Source: Paenibacillus massiliensis subsp. panacisoli DSM 21345 (GTDB lineage Bacteria > Bacillota > Bacilli > Paenibacillales > Paenibacillaceae). From it: a stretch of 64,000 bases of DNA. Positions 32,207 through 40,447 of the stretch are shown here, piece by piece. The stretch covers positions 62,001 to 126,000 of the forward strand of contig NZ_KE384534.1 in assembly GCF_000426545.1 (NCBI RefSeq). The letters run 5' to 3'. Every line of letters starts with the position of its first letter. The stretch's first letter is position 1. Under the pieces are notes generated by a model. It searched no databases. It had not been told where the DNA came from and saw only the letters and a program-made list of their open reading frames with translations. A program made the position numbers and the translations under genes.

Positions 32207-33228
32207 CTCAGACTCCTTCTTGACCTCCTTTGTCGTAACAAAATAACAATAAATACGACGGCTCCCACTGTTCCAAGAATCATTGATACGGGTACTTCAA
32301 AAGGCATAATAATGATTCTAGACAGAATGTCACAGATCATGATGGTACCCATCCCTAATACGCAGACCCACGGCAAATTGCTTCGGAGATCATCACCTCT
32401 AAATAAGGAAACGATATTCGGTACAATTAACCCTAAAAAAGGCAGGTTTCCAATCACAGCTGCAACAATACCAACAGCTAGAGAAATCAGAGCAGTGCCA
32501 AAAAGAATGATCCTGTTATAGTTTACTCCAAGACTGGTAGCGACATCTTCCCCTAGTCCAGCTAAAGTCAATCGATCAGCAAAAATAAAAATAAGTATTG
32601 TAATCAATATAATAATCCATAAGTATTCATATCTTCCAATTTGAACAGGCGAAAAAGAGCCTACAAACCAGCTTTCGATATTTTGAGTCATTTGAAAAAC
32701 AAGCCCAACGAAAGTTGAAAAGGCAGAAATGACTGCTCCAAGCATCATGCCAATAATAGGCACTACTAAAGACGAACGAAGTTTAACTTTTTTTAGAAAC
32801 ATGAAAAAAATCATCGTTCCTACAAAGGAAAAAATGATTGCACCTGTCATTCTTAGCACTAAAGTTGGGGCTGGAAAGACCAAATAAACAAACATAAGTC
32901 CCAGACCAGACCATTCCATGGTCCCTGTTGTTGTCGGCTCCACCAAGCGGTTCTGTGTAATCAACTGCATGACCAGTCCTGCCATGGCCATTGCGGCTCC
33001 CGTAAGCATCAATGCCAGGGTTCTTGGGACACGAGTGATGAAGAACATCTCCATTCCATCCGCTTGTCCTCTTATGTCATATACCCCAGTAAGCAGTGAT
33101 ACTATGCCCAAAATAATAGTCGCTGTAATGGCAATTATAAAAGGTAAGGTCCATAGTCTTTTGTGATTATGACGCTGGGGTTGAGAATTCTCAACCCCAG
33201 CTGGTTTTGGTATCAAGTTTTTCAGCAC
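32203..33228 (-). CDS. Siderophore ABC transporter permease (FecCD type, first)
   Basis: Partner permease of 341 residues with about nine membrane spans, GAAMAMAGLVMQLITQNRLVEP near the N-terminal third and LTLAGLGEDVATSLGVNYNR as the coupling loop. The start is GTG 33228 with AAAGGAG nine bases upstream. It lies 16 bases after the binding-protein gene. It is similar to YclN. Confidence 0.88.
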   Translation of the reverse strand: MLKNLIPKPAGVENSQPQRHNHKRLWTLPFIIAITATIILGIVSLLTGVYDIRGQADGMEMFFITRVPRTLALMLTGAAMAMAGLVMQLITQNRLVEPTTTGTMEWSGLGLMFVYLVFPAPTLVLRMTGAIIFSFVGTMIFFMFLKKVKLRSSLVVPIIGMMLGAVISAFSTFVGLVFQMTQNIESWFVGSFSPVQIGRYEYLWIIILITILIFIFADRLTLAGLGEDVATSLGVNYNRIILFGTALISLAVGIVAAVIGNLPFLGLIVPNIVSLFRGDDLRSNLPWVCVLGMGTIMICDILSRIIIMPFEVPVSMILGTVGAVVFIVILLRQRRSRRSLR

Positions 33229-33244
33229 TACGTTAGACTCCTTT

Positions 33245-34285
33245 TTACTGCTTAGCTAAAGCTACTGAAAGGTCGTTAAAAATCTTGATAAAGGTTTCAA
33301 TGGATTCATTGGTGTAAGTATCGTTTGGAGCATAGAGAATCTGCCCTTTAGTAATAGCCGTTGTGTTTTTAAGAGCAGGTGAGTTATCAATAACGTCTTG
33401 AGCAGGAACAGAAGCTTCATCAGAAGAAATAGCTGCGTCACGATCCAGCACAAAAATCCAATCAGGATTGCTTTGGGCAATAGCTTCAACAGAAATATCA
33501 TCCCCTTGATGATCGGAAGAAGACTTCTCAACTTCTAATGCAGGAGTCCAGCCAAAAATTTCATACAATGGTCCCCATACTCGCCCAGAGTGAGGAGCCG
33601 AGAAACCGATATCTCCACCAGAAACAACCACACTCATAATCTTATCTTCACCATTATAAGCGGCTTTAGCTGCTTCAATAGCTTTATCAAAATCAGCATT
33701 TAATTGGCTAGCCTCTTCTTGCTTATCGAAAATTTTACCTAAATCGGTTGTTGCATCTTTAAATCCATTTACCAGATTTTGTCCAGGTGTGCCTGCCTCT
33801 GCAGAAACATCAAAATCGAGGTCAATAACTGCTGCATTTGGCACTAATTTTTTGATATCTTCATAATAGCTAGCAAATCTTTGACCAACAATGACAAGGT
33901 CAGGCTGTATAGAGGCCAGGAGCTCAAGATTTGGCTCGCGGTGATTTCCAATATTTTGTACGGATTCATCGGCTACATAGGGTGAATTCGCAGGCATTAC
34001 ATCCTTCGGCACAGCTGCTAATTTAATGCCCCAATTGGACAAAGTCTCAAAAGTTCTGTTATCCAAAGCAACGACCTTCGCAGGATTGACCGGAACAGTA
34101 ACCGTTCCATGAGCGTCCGTAATTTCAACCGTTGTAGCAGCAGCAGGAGTAGCACTACCAGCGTCAGTAGCATTCGTATTAGCAGCACCAGAAGTAGCAG
34201 GTCCATTACTTGAGCATGCTGACAACAGCAAAGCAAAAGCTGCAAGTAAAATAAACATTGATTTTGAAGCATTAAATTTTCTCAT
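33245..34285 (-). CDS. Siderophore-binding lipoprotein (YclQ-like)
   Basis: Captures a ferric siderophore at the cell surface. The 346-residue precursor has a lipobox LLSAC (Cys24) and a Thr/Ala-rich linker. The class III binding fold follows, starting VEITDAHGTVTVPVNPAKVVALDNRTFETL and containing LASIQPDLVIVGQRFASYY. The operon resembles catecholate/petrobactin systems, but the ligand is not readable from sequence. GGGGGAT precedes the ATG. A sigma-A promoter and Fur box lie upstream, so iron limitation should induce it. Confidence 0.9.
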   Translation of the reverse strand: MRKFNASKSMFILLAAFALLLSACSSNGPATSGAANTNATDAGSATPAAATTVEITDAHGTVTVPVNPAKVVALDNRTFETLSNWGIKLAAVPKDVMPANSPYVADESVQNIGNHREPNLELLASIQPDLVIVGQRFASYYEDIKKLVPNAAVIDLDFDVSAEAGTPGQNLVNGFKDATTDLGKIFDKQEEASQLNADFDKAIEAAKAAYNGEDKIMSVVVSGGDIGFSAPHSGRVWGPLYEIFGWTPALEVEKSSSDHQGDDISVEAIAQSNPDWIFVLDRDAAISSDEASVPAQDVIDNSPALKNTTAITKGQILYAPNDTYTNESIETFIKIFNDLSVALAKQ

Positions 34286-34431
34286 ATATATCCCCCTAGT
34301 TTAAATAAGATTGACGCACAAGCAGAGCATTGTAATTGATAAATCAAGATCATGTTATATTCTCAGAGCGCATTTTAACGAATGAATATGTACTATTTTT
34401 CATAGTAATGCAGAGTGACATGTCAATTACA

Positions 34432-34446
34432 CGATAGTGATTATCA
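34432..34446 (-). promoter_or_regulatory. Fur box
   Basis: On the minus strand TGATAATCACTATCG matches the 7-1-7 consensus TGATAATNATTATCA at 12 of 14 fixed positions. It lies just downstream of the -10, where Fur would block transcription. Confidence 0.75.
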
Positions 34447-34461
34447 ATCTCAATAACTTGT

Positions 34462-34489
34462 ATTATATCAAGTTAGAAGTAATTTTCAA
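34462..34489 (-). promoter_or_regulatory. Sigma-A promoter of the siderophore operon
   Basis: On the minus strand TTGAAA (34489-34484), a 16-bp spacer and TATAAT (34467-34462). The rest of the 34286-34643 gap shows no gene. Confidence 0.7.
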
Positions 34490-34643
34490 CAACTTACTTC
34501 CTGTAACTAATGGCGAAATTGCGAATTAATGCCCCACTTTTTCACTTGAATCCATTCGTGAGTGCGCTCTTCTCAAGGTTTATGATATACTCGTTGGGAT
34601 AAGTTTAAGATTTTTTCTTAGTTTTCATAGAGAGGTTTTGGAT

Positions 34644-35621
34644 ATGACGAAAGACAATTTTTGGCTTGAATTACCACGACCATTTTTTATATTGGCGCCT
34701 ATGGAAGATGTGACGGATGTTGTGTTTCGTCATGTCGTAAGTGAGGCCGGCAGGCCGGATGTATTTTTCACGGAATTTGCGAACACGGAGAGCTACTGTC
34801 ACCCGGAGGGAAACAAAAGTGTGCGTGGACGTTTGACTTATACAGCAGATGAACAGCCCATCGTAGCTCATATCTGGGGAGACAAGCCGGAATACTTTCG
34901 TGAGATGAGCATCGGTATGGCGAAAGAAGGCTTTAAAGGCATCGATATTAATATGGGTTGTCCTGTTGCTAATGTAGCTGAGAATGGGAAGGGAAGCGGT
35001 CTGATCTGTCGCCCAGCTATTGCAGCGGAGATCATCCAGGCTGCGAAAGCGGGAGGCCTGCCCGTGAGTGTAAAAACAAGGCTTGGCTTCACGGCTGTAG
35101 ATGAATGGCGTGACTGGTTAACGCATATTTTGAAGCAAGACATTGTGAATCTTTCCATTCATTTGCGGACAAGAGAGGAAATGAGCAAAGTAGACGCTCA
35201 TTGGGAACTCATTCCGGAGATTAAGAAGCTTCGTGACGAGGTAGCACCACATACTCTACTGACCATTAATGGGGATATCCCGGACCGTCAGATGGGCTTG
35301 AAGCTCGCTGAGCAATATGGAGTGGATGGTATTATGATCGGTCGTGGGATTTTTCAGAATCCGTTTGCCTTTGAGAAGGAGCCGAGGGACCACAGCAGTG
35401 AGGAATTACTTGGCCTGCTGCGGTTGCATTTGGATCTCTATGATCAATATTCAGCAGAGGAGCCACGTTCGTACAGCGCGCTTGCCCGCTTTTTCAAAAT
35501 ATATGTACGTGGCTTCCGAGGGGCAAGTGAGCTTAGAAATAGCTTAATGAGCGCCAAATCAACCCTTGAAGTTCGCGCATTACTCGATGATTTTGGAAGC
35601 AGGGAGCAAGATGGGGCGTAA
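34644..35621 (+). CDS. tRNA-dihydrouridine synthase family protein
   Basis: A flavoenzyme predicted to reduce uridine to dihydrouridine in tRNA. The 325 residues form a TIM barrel: FILAPMEDVTDVVFR at the N-terminus, GIDINMGCPVANVAENGKGSGL with the catalytic Cys, VSVKTRLGF, TINGDIPD and GIMIGRGIFQNPF for FMN phosphate. It differs from DusB of B. subtilis (APMAGVCN) and may be a separate Dus subgroup. ATG 34644 follows AGAGG; TTG 34638 is the alternative. It is a single-gene unit with its own terminator. Confidence 0.88.
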   Translation: MTKDNFWLELPRPFFILAPMEDVTDVVFRHVVSEAGRPDVFFTEFANTESYCHPEGNKSVRGRLTYTADEQPIVAHIWGDKPEYFREMSIGMAKEGFKGIDINMGCPVANVAENGKGSGLICRPAIAAEIIQAAKAGGLPVSVKTRLGFTAVDEWRDWLTHILKQDIVNLSIHLRTREEMSKVDAHWELIPEIKKLRDEVAPHTLLTINGDIPDRQMGLKLAEQYGVDGIMIGRGIFQNPFAFEKEPRDHSSEELLGLLRLHLDLYDQYSAEEPRSYSALARFFKIYVRGFRGASELRNSLMSAKSTLEVRALLDDFGSREQDGA

Positions 35622-35655
35622 AACTAAGCCATAATGGTAAGGCTTTAGTTCATAG

Positions 35656-35680
35656 AGCATCCTTCGGGGTGCTTTTTTTA
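35656..35680 (+). terminator. Terminator after the Dus gene
   Basis: AGCATCC pairs with GGGGTGCT across a short TTC loop, followed by seven T. Confidence 0.8.
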
Positions 35681-35901
35681 TCTATGTACAGAACAAGGTT
35701 TTCAGGTTCAATACCATCGTAATCTTGGATCATAAAGCGTCAACCAGGGTAATTATAGTCAATCAAGCTTATTGATAGAATATGTGCTCTTAATGAACGA
35801 TCTTGCATGTCTTTCCTGTAAAATGAGTAATGATTCAGAAGGACCTTTTTTTTCACAAAAAAATTGAACAAAAAGTGTTGAATTCAGAGGAGGTAAAGAT
35901 A

Positions 35902-36216
35902 ATGCTAAAAATTCTCGCCACTTGGCTGTTATTTATTCTAGTACTATTTCTTATTAGTAAAGGGCTTCGCAGACTTGCTGGCACAGGATCGAGCTTAAGC
36001 TCAAGGCGCTATGGCGGATGGTTGACTGGGCTTTTTATTGTTGGCGCTGTGCCACTCGGTTTTTCGCTATACACTGTGATCTTCGATGAACGTCTGGACG
36101 CTAACATCGGGTTGGGGCTCGCCATGCTTTTTGCTTGGGCCTACTGTGCACTTTTGTTATGTGCGGCATTGGTGATATGGGGAATGTACACCTACAAAAG
36201 GGCTAAAAAGAATTAA
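35902..36216 (+). CDS. Small membrane protein, unknown function
   Basis: I do not recognise a family. The 104 residues have three predicted spans (about 4-18, 37-58 and 69-96), a basic Arg/Lys-rich loop after the first, and a basic C-terminus (TYKRAKKN). ATG 35902 is chosen because GAGGAGGT lies eight bases upstream; an ATG at 35830 lacks such a site. It is a single-gene unit ending in the hairpin at 36241. Confidence 0.72.
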   Translation: MLKILATWLLFILVLFLISKGLRRLAGTGSSLSSRRYGGWLTGLFIVGAVPLGFSLYTVIFDERLDANIGLGLAMLFAWAYCALLLCAALVIWGMYTYKRAKKN

Positions 36217-36240
36217 CCTGGCTGAAATATGACAACTAAT

Positions 36241-36287
36241 AAAGCTCGCTACACACAAGAATTTATTTCGTGTTTGGCGGGCTTTTT
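36241..36287 (+). terminator. Terminator after the small membrane protein
   Basis: AGCTCGCTACACAC pairs imperfectly with GTGTTTGGCGGGCT, followed by TTTTT. It is a near copy of the tRNA-Ala terminator at 30182. Confidence 0.82.
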
Positions 36288-36376
36288 CTAAGCTGAAATA
36301 TTCACGGTCGTGGTCATTTCTACACAATTGTTCTACCGATGATCGCATGAGGCTAAAGCCACTCAGAACGTACCCT

Positions 36377-37267
36377 TCATCCCATTTTCTTATGAAAAAA
36401 TTCAATCAAGCCATCTGTTAATTGTCGATGCGAGCTGCTAATATACCGATCGGTACAGTACATGAGCTCCAGATGTCGTATAGGCGTAGGCCCCTTGAAT
36501 GGTATAGCTACAATGTCCTGACGTTCCGGGAATTGAGCGAGCAAGCCTTGCGGCTGTATAGTAGCGCCTACCCCGGCAGACACTAATTGGAGCAGTGAAT
36601 TGGCTGAGCTCGTCTCCATGACGGGTGTTAATTCAATCTCTTCCTGAATACAGACGGCATCCACCAACTCACGACCGAGAAAGCCTTTCGGATACATGAC
36701 CAGTGAATGCTGTTTCAGCTCTTGCAGTGTAATCTCCTTCCTGTCAGCGAGCTCGCTTGCTGCATGAACGAAGAGATGATAGGGCTCCGATCCCAGCGGG
36801 ACCTGGGTTAATCTTTTATCAGGCTGACCTTGCAAGCCAATCCCGATATCGACTTTATGGTTAAGCACTTCATCTTGTACATATATAGTTGAGAACACCT
36901 GTAGCTGGATGTGAGGATATGTCTTCTTGAATTCAACGAACAGCGGGACGAGCATGAAGTCCAAATCCGAGGGCAGCACAGCCAGCCTAACCGTACCGAT
37001 ATCTCCTGACAGCAGATCTTGTATGGCATGCTTGGCGTCCCGTTCTGCTTGCAGCATCTTCAGCCCGTAGTGGTACAGGAGCTTGCCTGCTTCTGTAGCC
37101 ACCACCTTTTTACCGATCCGATCGAAAAGAGGAGTGCCCAGCTCTGCCTCAAGTATGCGGATTTGCTGGCTTAGTGTAGGCTGTGAGATTCCGAGTCTTT
37201 CGGCAGCCTTTGTAAAATGCAGTAGCTCATATACCGCCATAAAATACTGTACATTTCGATTGTCCAT
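36377..37267 (-). CDS. LysR-family regulator, divergent from an MFS transporter gene
   Basis: A DNA-binding regulator of 296 residues, the normal length. The helix-turn-helix is FTKAAERLGISQPTLSQQIRILE (residues 18-40), followed by the effector domain. It is of the CynR/CitR-like kind and probably controls the divergent MFS gene. A 15-bp dyad ATAGT-N5-ACTAT lies in the shared 124-bp promoter region. The effector is unknown. Confidence 0.88.
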   Translation of the reverse strand: MDNRNVQYFMAVYELLHFTKAAERLGISQPTLSQQIRILEAELGTPLFDRIGKKVVATEAGKLLYHYGLKMLQAERDAKHAIQDLLSGDIGTVRLAVLPSDLDFMLVPLFVEFKKTYPHIQLQVFSTIYVQDEVLNHKVDIGIGLQGQPDKRLTQVPLGSEPYHLFVHAASELADRKEITLQELKQHSLVMYPKGFLGRELVDAVCIQEEIELTPVMETSSANSLLQLVSAGVGATIQPQGLLAQFPERQDIVAIPFKGPTPIRHLELMYCTDRYISSSHRQLTDGLIEFFHKKMG

Positions 37268-37286
37268 CCGAAGGCTCTTTTCTTTA

Positions 37287-37301
37287 ATAGTATTTAACTA
37301 T
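37287..37301. promoter_or_regulatory. Putative LysR operator
   Basis: ATAGT (37287-37291), ATTTA and ACTAT (37297-37301) form an exact inverted repeat of the T-N11-A LysR type, 20 bp before the regulator's start and inside the divergent promoter. Confidence 0.6.
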
Positions 37302-37391
37302 CATAATAATATGAATTATAGAATTTATCAATGATTTAAGAGCCCATATACTGAGAATGTCTTATACAGCTAAGAAGAGAGGGCCTATTTT

Positions 37392-38558
37392 ATGAAGAAG
37401 TATTTTTTATTGCTAGCTATATTTATTGCAGCCTTGAATCTAAGGCCTCTGATTACATCGGTGGCCCCTTTGCTTGGTACGATACAGAGTGATCTAGATA
37501 TGAGCGGTCTAACCGCAAGTCTACTCACCACATTGCCTGTCCTATGTATGGGGATATTTGCTCCAGCGGCGACCGTATTGCGTGATCGAATGGGTCTTGA
37601 ACGCACCATTTTTATGGCCTTAGTCCTCATTACAGGGGCAACAGCATTGCGAGGAATCGTTAGCTCTGTCGTGATACTGGTAGTTAGTGCGTTAGTTGGC
37701 GGAATTGGGATCAGCTTGGCCGGGCCGCTATTGTCCGGCTTCATTAAGAAGTATTTTCCTACCAAGCCCGGCATTGTCAGTGTGTATTCTGCTTCCATGA
37801 CTGTAGGGGCTGCTGTTGCTTCTGCTTTTGCTATCCCGTTATACAATCGTAGTAATCACAGCTTAACGCTGACCTTGTCCTGCTGGGCTATTCTTGGAGT
37901 GGTGGCACTAATCGTGTGGGCGGCTTTTCTTGGAAATCGGGCGAATCAGACTAGCTCAAGCTCGATACGATCAAGCTCCAGGCTTCCGATCCGTAATAAA
38001 AAAGCAATTCTGTTGACCTTGTTTTTTGGCTTAATGGCCAATATTTTTTATTCGGTAACAGCGTGGATTGCACCGATTGCTCTGAATCTCGGCTACAGCG
38101 CGGCTAGTGCAGCTATGCTCCTTACGGTCTTTACGCTGATTCAAGTCCCCGTATCCTTAACGATTCCTTTCCTAGTAGCCAAATCCGGGAAACGTCGTTT
38201 GTATCTCGTTCTCTGCAGTGCTTCCGAGCTAATCGGAATCGTTATGCTGCTCTTTCAGCTGCCGATGCTGCCAGCGGCGGTGTTGTTGGGTATTGGAGCA
38301 GGCGGATTATTTCCACTGGCACTCATGCTGCCGATTGTCGAGACAGAGACGGCAGGGGAAGCTGGAGCATGGTCTGCGATGTCCCAGTGCGCGGGCTATA
38401 TTATAGGGGCTATGGGACCACTAGCCATTGGGGCGATTTATGATCGAAGTGGAAGCTTTACGACTGCGCTTATTGTGATGCTGATGGTGATTGTGGTCAT
38501 GATCGGGGTGCAGGTGGCGATTACTAGCGGGAAGAGTGGCGGTCGGGTTAGGGCTTAA
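37392..38558 (+). CDS. MFS transporter, CynX/NimT family
   Basis: A secondary transporter of 388 residues with twelve predicted membrane spans. The N-terminal AALNLRPLITSVAPLLGTI is the hallmark of the cyanate/2-nitroimidazole transporter group, followed by GPLLSGFIKKYFPTKPG between spans. ATG 37392 follows AGAAGAGAGGG. It is transcribed away from the LysR gene, which likely controls it. The substrate is unknown; cyanate would need a cyanase gene nearby and none is seen. Confidence 0.88.
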   Translation: MKKYFLLLAIFIAALNLRPLITSVAPLLGTIQSDLDMSGLTASLLTTLPVLCMGIFAPAATVLRDRMGLERTIFMALVLITGATALRGIVSSVVILVVSALVGGIGISLAGPLLSGFIKKYFPTKPGIVSVYSASMTVGAAVASAFAIPLYNRSNHSLTLTLSCWAILGVVALIVWAAFLGNRANQTSSSSIRSSSRLPIRNKKAILLTLFFGLMANIFYSVTAWIAPIALNLGYSAASAAMLLTVFTLIQVPVSLTIPFLVAKSGKRRLYLVLCSASELIGIVMLLFQLPMLPAAVLLGIGAGGLFPLALMLPIVETETAGEAGAWSAMSQCAGYIIGAMGPLAIGAIYDRSGSFTTALIVMLMVIVVMIGVQVAITSGKSGGRVRA

Positions 38559-38605
38559 AAAATGAATTGAATAAATTGAGCCATAATGCGAGCTAAGTGA
38601 ATATA

Positions 38606-38637
38606 CCGAAGAACCCTTATACACAAGGGTTCTTCGG
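38606..38637. other. Hairpin after the MFS gene
   Basis: CCGAAGAACCCTT (38606-38618) pairs exactly with AAGGGTTCTTCGG (38625-38637) around ATACAC. No T-run follows, so it is a strong stem-loop but not a classical terminator. Confidence 0.65.
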
Positions 38638-38682
38638 GGTACATAATTAGTGTTAAATTCAATCTATGATGTAAGTGCATAG

Positions 38683-38723
38683 ATAAAGTAATACCTATAA
38701 AGTAATACCTATAAAGTAATACC
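38683..38723. repeat. Three tandem copies of a 14-bp unit
   Basis: ATAAAGTAATACCT occurs at 38683, 38697 and 38711 without mismatch, the third copy lacking its last base. It lies in the 363-bp gap before the lipase gene. Confidence 0.9.
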
Positions 38724-38755
38724 GAAGCTTGTATGTAATCGCTTTAATTTTGCTA

Positions 38756-38804
38756 TAGACAGTGCGTGTGGCCAATGCTATATTGTTTCTGTAAGAAACA
38801 ATAT
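38756..38804 (+). promoter_or_regulatory. Promoter and perfect 25-bp dyad before the lipase-MarR operon
   Basis: TAGACA (38756-38761), a 17-bp spacer and TATATT (38779-38784) form a sigma-A promoter. An inverted repeat ATATTGTTTC (38780-38789), TGTAA, GAAACAATAT (38795-38804) covers the -10 and start. It is a likely operator for the MarR protein encoded at 39782. Confidence 0.7.
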
Positions 38805-38921
38805 TATTTCTATGAAACACAAAAAAATGGATTGTCGTCATGGCACAACATACTAAACGTGCTCAAGCTGGAGTATTTCAACTGTTCGGTGCTTGAGCGA
38901 CACGAAAGGGATGGAGAAGAT

Positions 38922-39731
38922 ATGGGCAGCATCGAGACAACCATTAAGACCTTTGATGGGACTCAGCTCTATTTCAGCAAGAATGTGGTTACTGATGCGA
39001 AGGCAGCTGTGGTTATTGTTCATGGGCTATGCGAGCATGCCGGGCGCTATGATTATTTGACGGATCAGTTGAACAACCACGATATTAACGTATATCGATT
39101 TGACCATCGTGGTCATGCGAGATCGGAAGGGCAGCGTACGTTCTACAGTGATTTTCATCAGCTCATAGAGGATGTGAATGTCATTGTTGAAGCGGCCTTG
39201 CAAGAGAGCGGCGATACCCCTCTGTTTGTCATCGGTCACAGTATGGGTGGATTTGCGACCTCATCCTTTGGAACGAAATATCCAGGTAAAGTGAAAGGCA
39301 TCGTTCTCTCTGGAGCACTTACCCGCTACAATACAAAGGTTGCTGGTGAGCTGCCACTTGATCTTCCTCCAGGCACGTATTTCCCAAATGAGCTTGGCAG
39401 CGGCGTATGTAGTGATCCGGAGGTTGTATCCGCATATGCGAATGATCCGTTAGTCGAAAAAAAAATTTCCGTAGATCTATTCAATAGCCTGGGTTATGGA
39501 GTGGTCTGGTTAAAGGAGCATGCGAAGCAGTTTGTAGACCCGGTGCTTGTTCTGCATGGTGCAAACGATGGGCTGGTGAGTGAACAGGATTCGCGCGACT
39601 TCTACGGAGACATTGCTTCGACCGATAAAACATTGAAAATCTATGCTCACCTTATGCATGAAATATTTAACGAACCGACTCGGGATGAAGTCATTAAAGA
39701 AACGATCACATGGATTGAAAAACATATCTGA
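38922..39731 (+). CDS. Alpha/beta hydrolase, monoacylglycerol lipase/lysophospholipase-like
   Basis: A predicted cytosolic serine hydrolase acting on lipid esters. The 269 residues show the oxyanion region VIVHGLCEHAGRYDYL, FDHRGHARSEG, the nucleophile elbow GHSMGG, a late Asp in LHGANDGLV and a His in AHLMHEIF. ATG 38922 follows GGGATGGAG; an upstream ATG at 38766 overlaps the promoter dyad. MarR follows 50 bases downstream, so the pair probably forms one operon. Confidence 0.87.
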   Translation: MGSIETTIKTFDGTQLYFSKNVVTDAKAAVVIVHGLCEHAGRYDYLTDQLNNHDINVYRFDHRGHARSEGQRTFYSDFHQLIEDVNVIVEAALQESGDTPLFVIGHSMGGFATSSFGTKYPGKVKGIVLSGALTRYNTKVAGELPLDLPPGTYFPNELGSGVCSDPEVVSAYANDPLVEKKISVDLFNSLGYGVVWLKEHAKQFVDPVLVLHGANDGLVSEQDSRDFYGDIASTDKTLKIYAHLMHEIFNEPTRDEVIKETITWIEKHI

Positions 39732-39781
39732 TCTCAGTACACTTGGAAGAGAGAGAATTCTGAAGATGAAAGGGATTACCC

Positions 39782-40303
39782 ATGAAGTTAGATTGGATGG
39801 GCAACCATCGGACATTGATCGAGAAAATTATAAAGTACGGGAATGCATATTCTAACACCTATAAGCTGCAGCGAAGCTACGGTACAGACGTCATGTTCTC
39901 CGCCTCGCAGATTCAGACTCTGGAATATATTCTGGAAGCAGAGGATAAGGAAGAGAAAATGTCAGAAATGGCAGAACGTCTTGGCGTTAGTCGCAGCACA
40001 TTCTCCAAGAACGTGAAGATTTTGAAGGAAAAAGGCCTGCTGGAGAAATATCATTTGAGCGGCAATCGCAAAGACATCTATGTGAAGCCTTCTGCGAAAG
40101 GACGCGAGGTGTACGCCCAGTACACTGAATTTGTTCGCGAGCTTTGCTTTGATGATATTTTTCGGTATGCGGATACCATTTCGGAGGCTGACAAGGAAAG
40201 CTTTACTCGTATTTTGGATTTGTTTGCGAATGTTTTGGTCTGGTATGGGGAGAAAGAACAGGAACCACGCAAGCTCACCAAAATTGATTCAGGTAACGAA
40301 TAA
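39782..40303 (+). CDS. MarR-family regulator
   Basis: A winged-helix regulator of 173 residues: ASQIQTLEYILEAED, then the recognition helix MSEMAERLGVSRSTFSKNVKILKEKGLLEKY and the wing LSGNRKDIYVKPSAKG. AAAGGGA precedes ATG 39782. It lies behind the lipase gene and probably represses it through the dyad at 38780-38804. The ligand is unknown, possibly a lipid or xenobiotic. Confidence 0.85.
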   Translation: MKLDWMGNHRTLIEKIIKYGNAYSNTYKLQRSYGTDVMFSASQIQTLEYILEAEDKEEKMSEMAERLGVSRSTFSKNVKILKEKGLLEKYHLSGNRKDIYVKPSAKGREVYAQYTEFVRELCFDDIFRYADTISEADKESFTRILDLFANVLVWYGEKEQEPRKLTKIDSGNE

Positions 40304-40447
40304 ATTGGCTGCAATCCATGAAGTTGAATGAGTTATCCCAATGCTTGTCTCACTTCCCTGCCAGCATTGGAAAAACCGTACCCAATCAAGTACAATAATT
40401 CAGAAGTTATCATATCAGACCAATAGATATAGAGTATGGAGGGAAGC

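Noticed and set aside
34288..34297. Possible att-like copy of the tRNA-Ala 3' part (ATCCCCCTAG) at the far end of the siderophore block
   Set aside because: Only ten bases match, and they are the complement of a GGGGGAT ribosome site. The same string start occurs before the asparaginase gene for the same reason.
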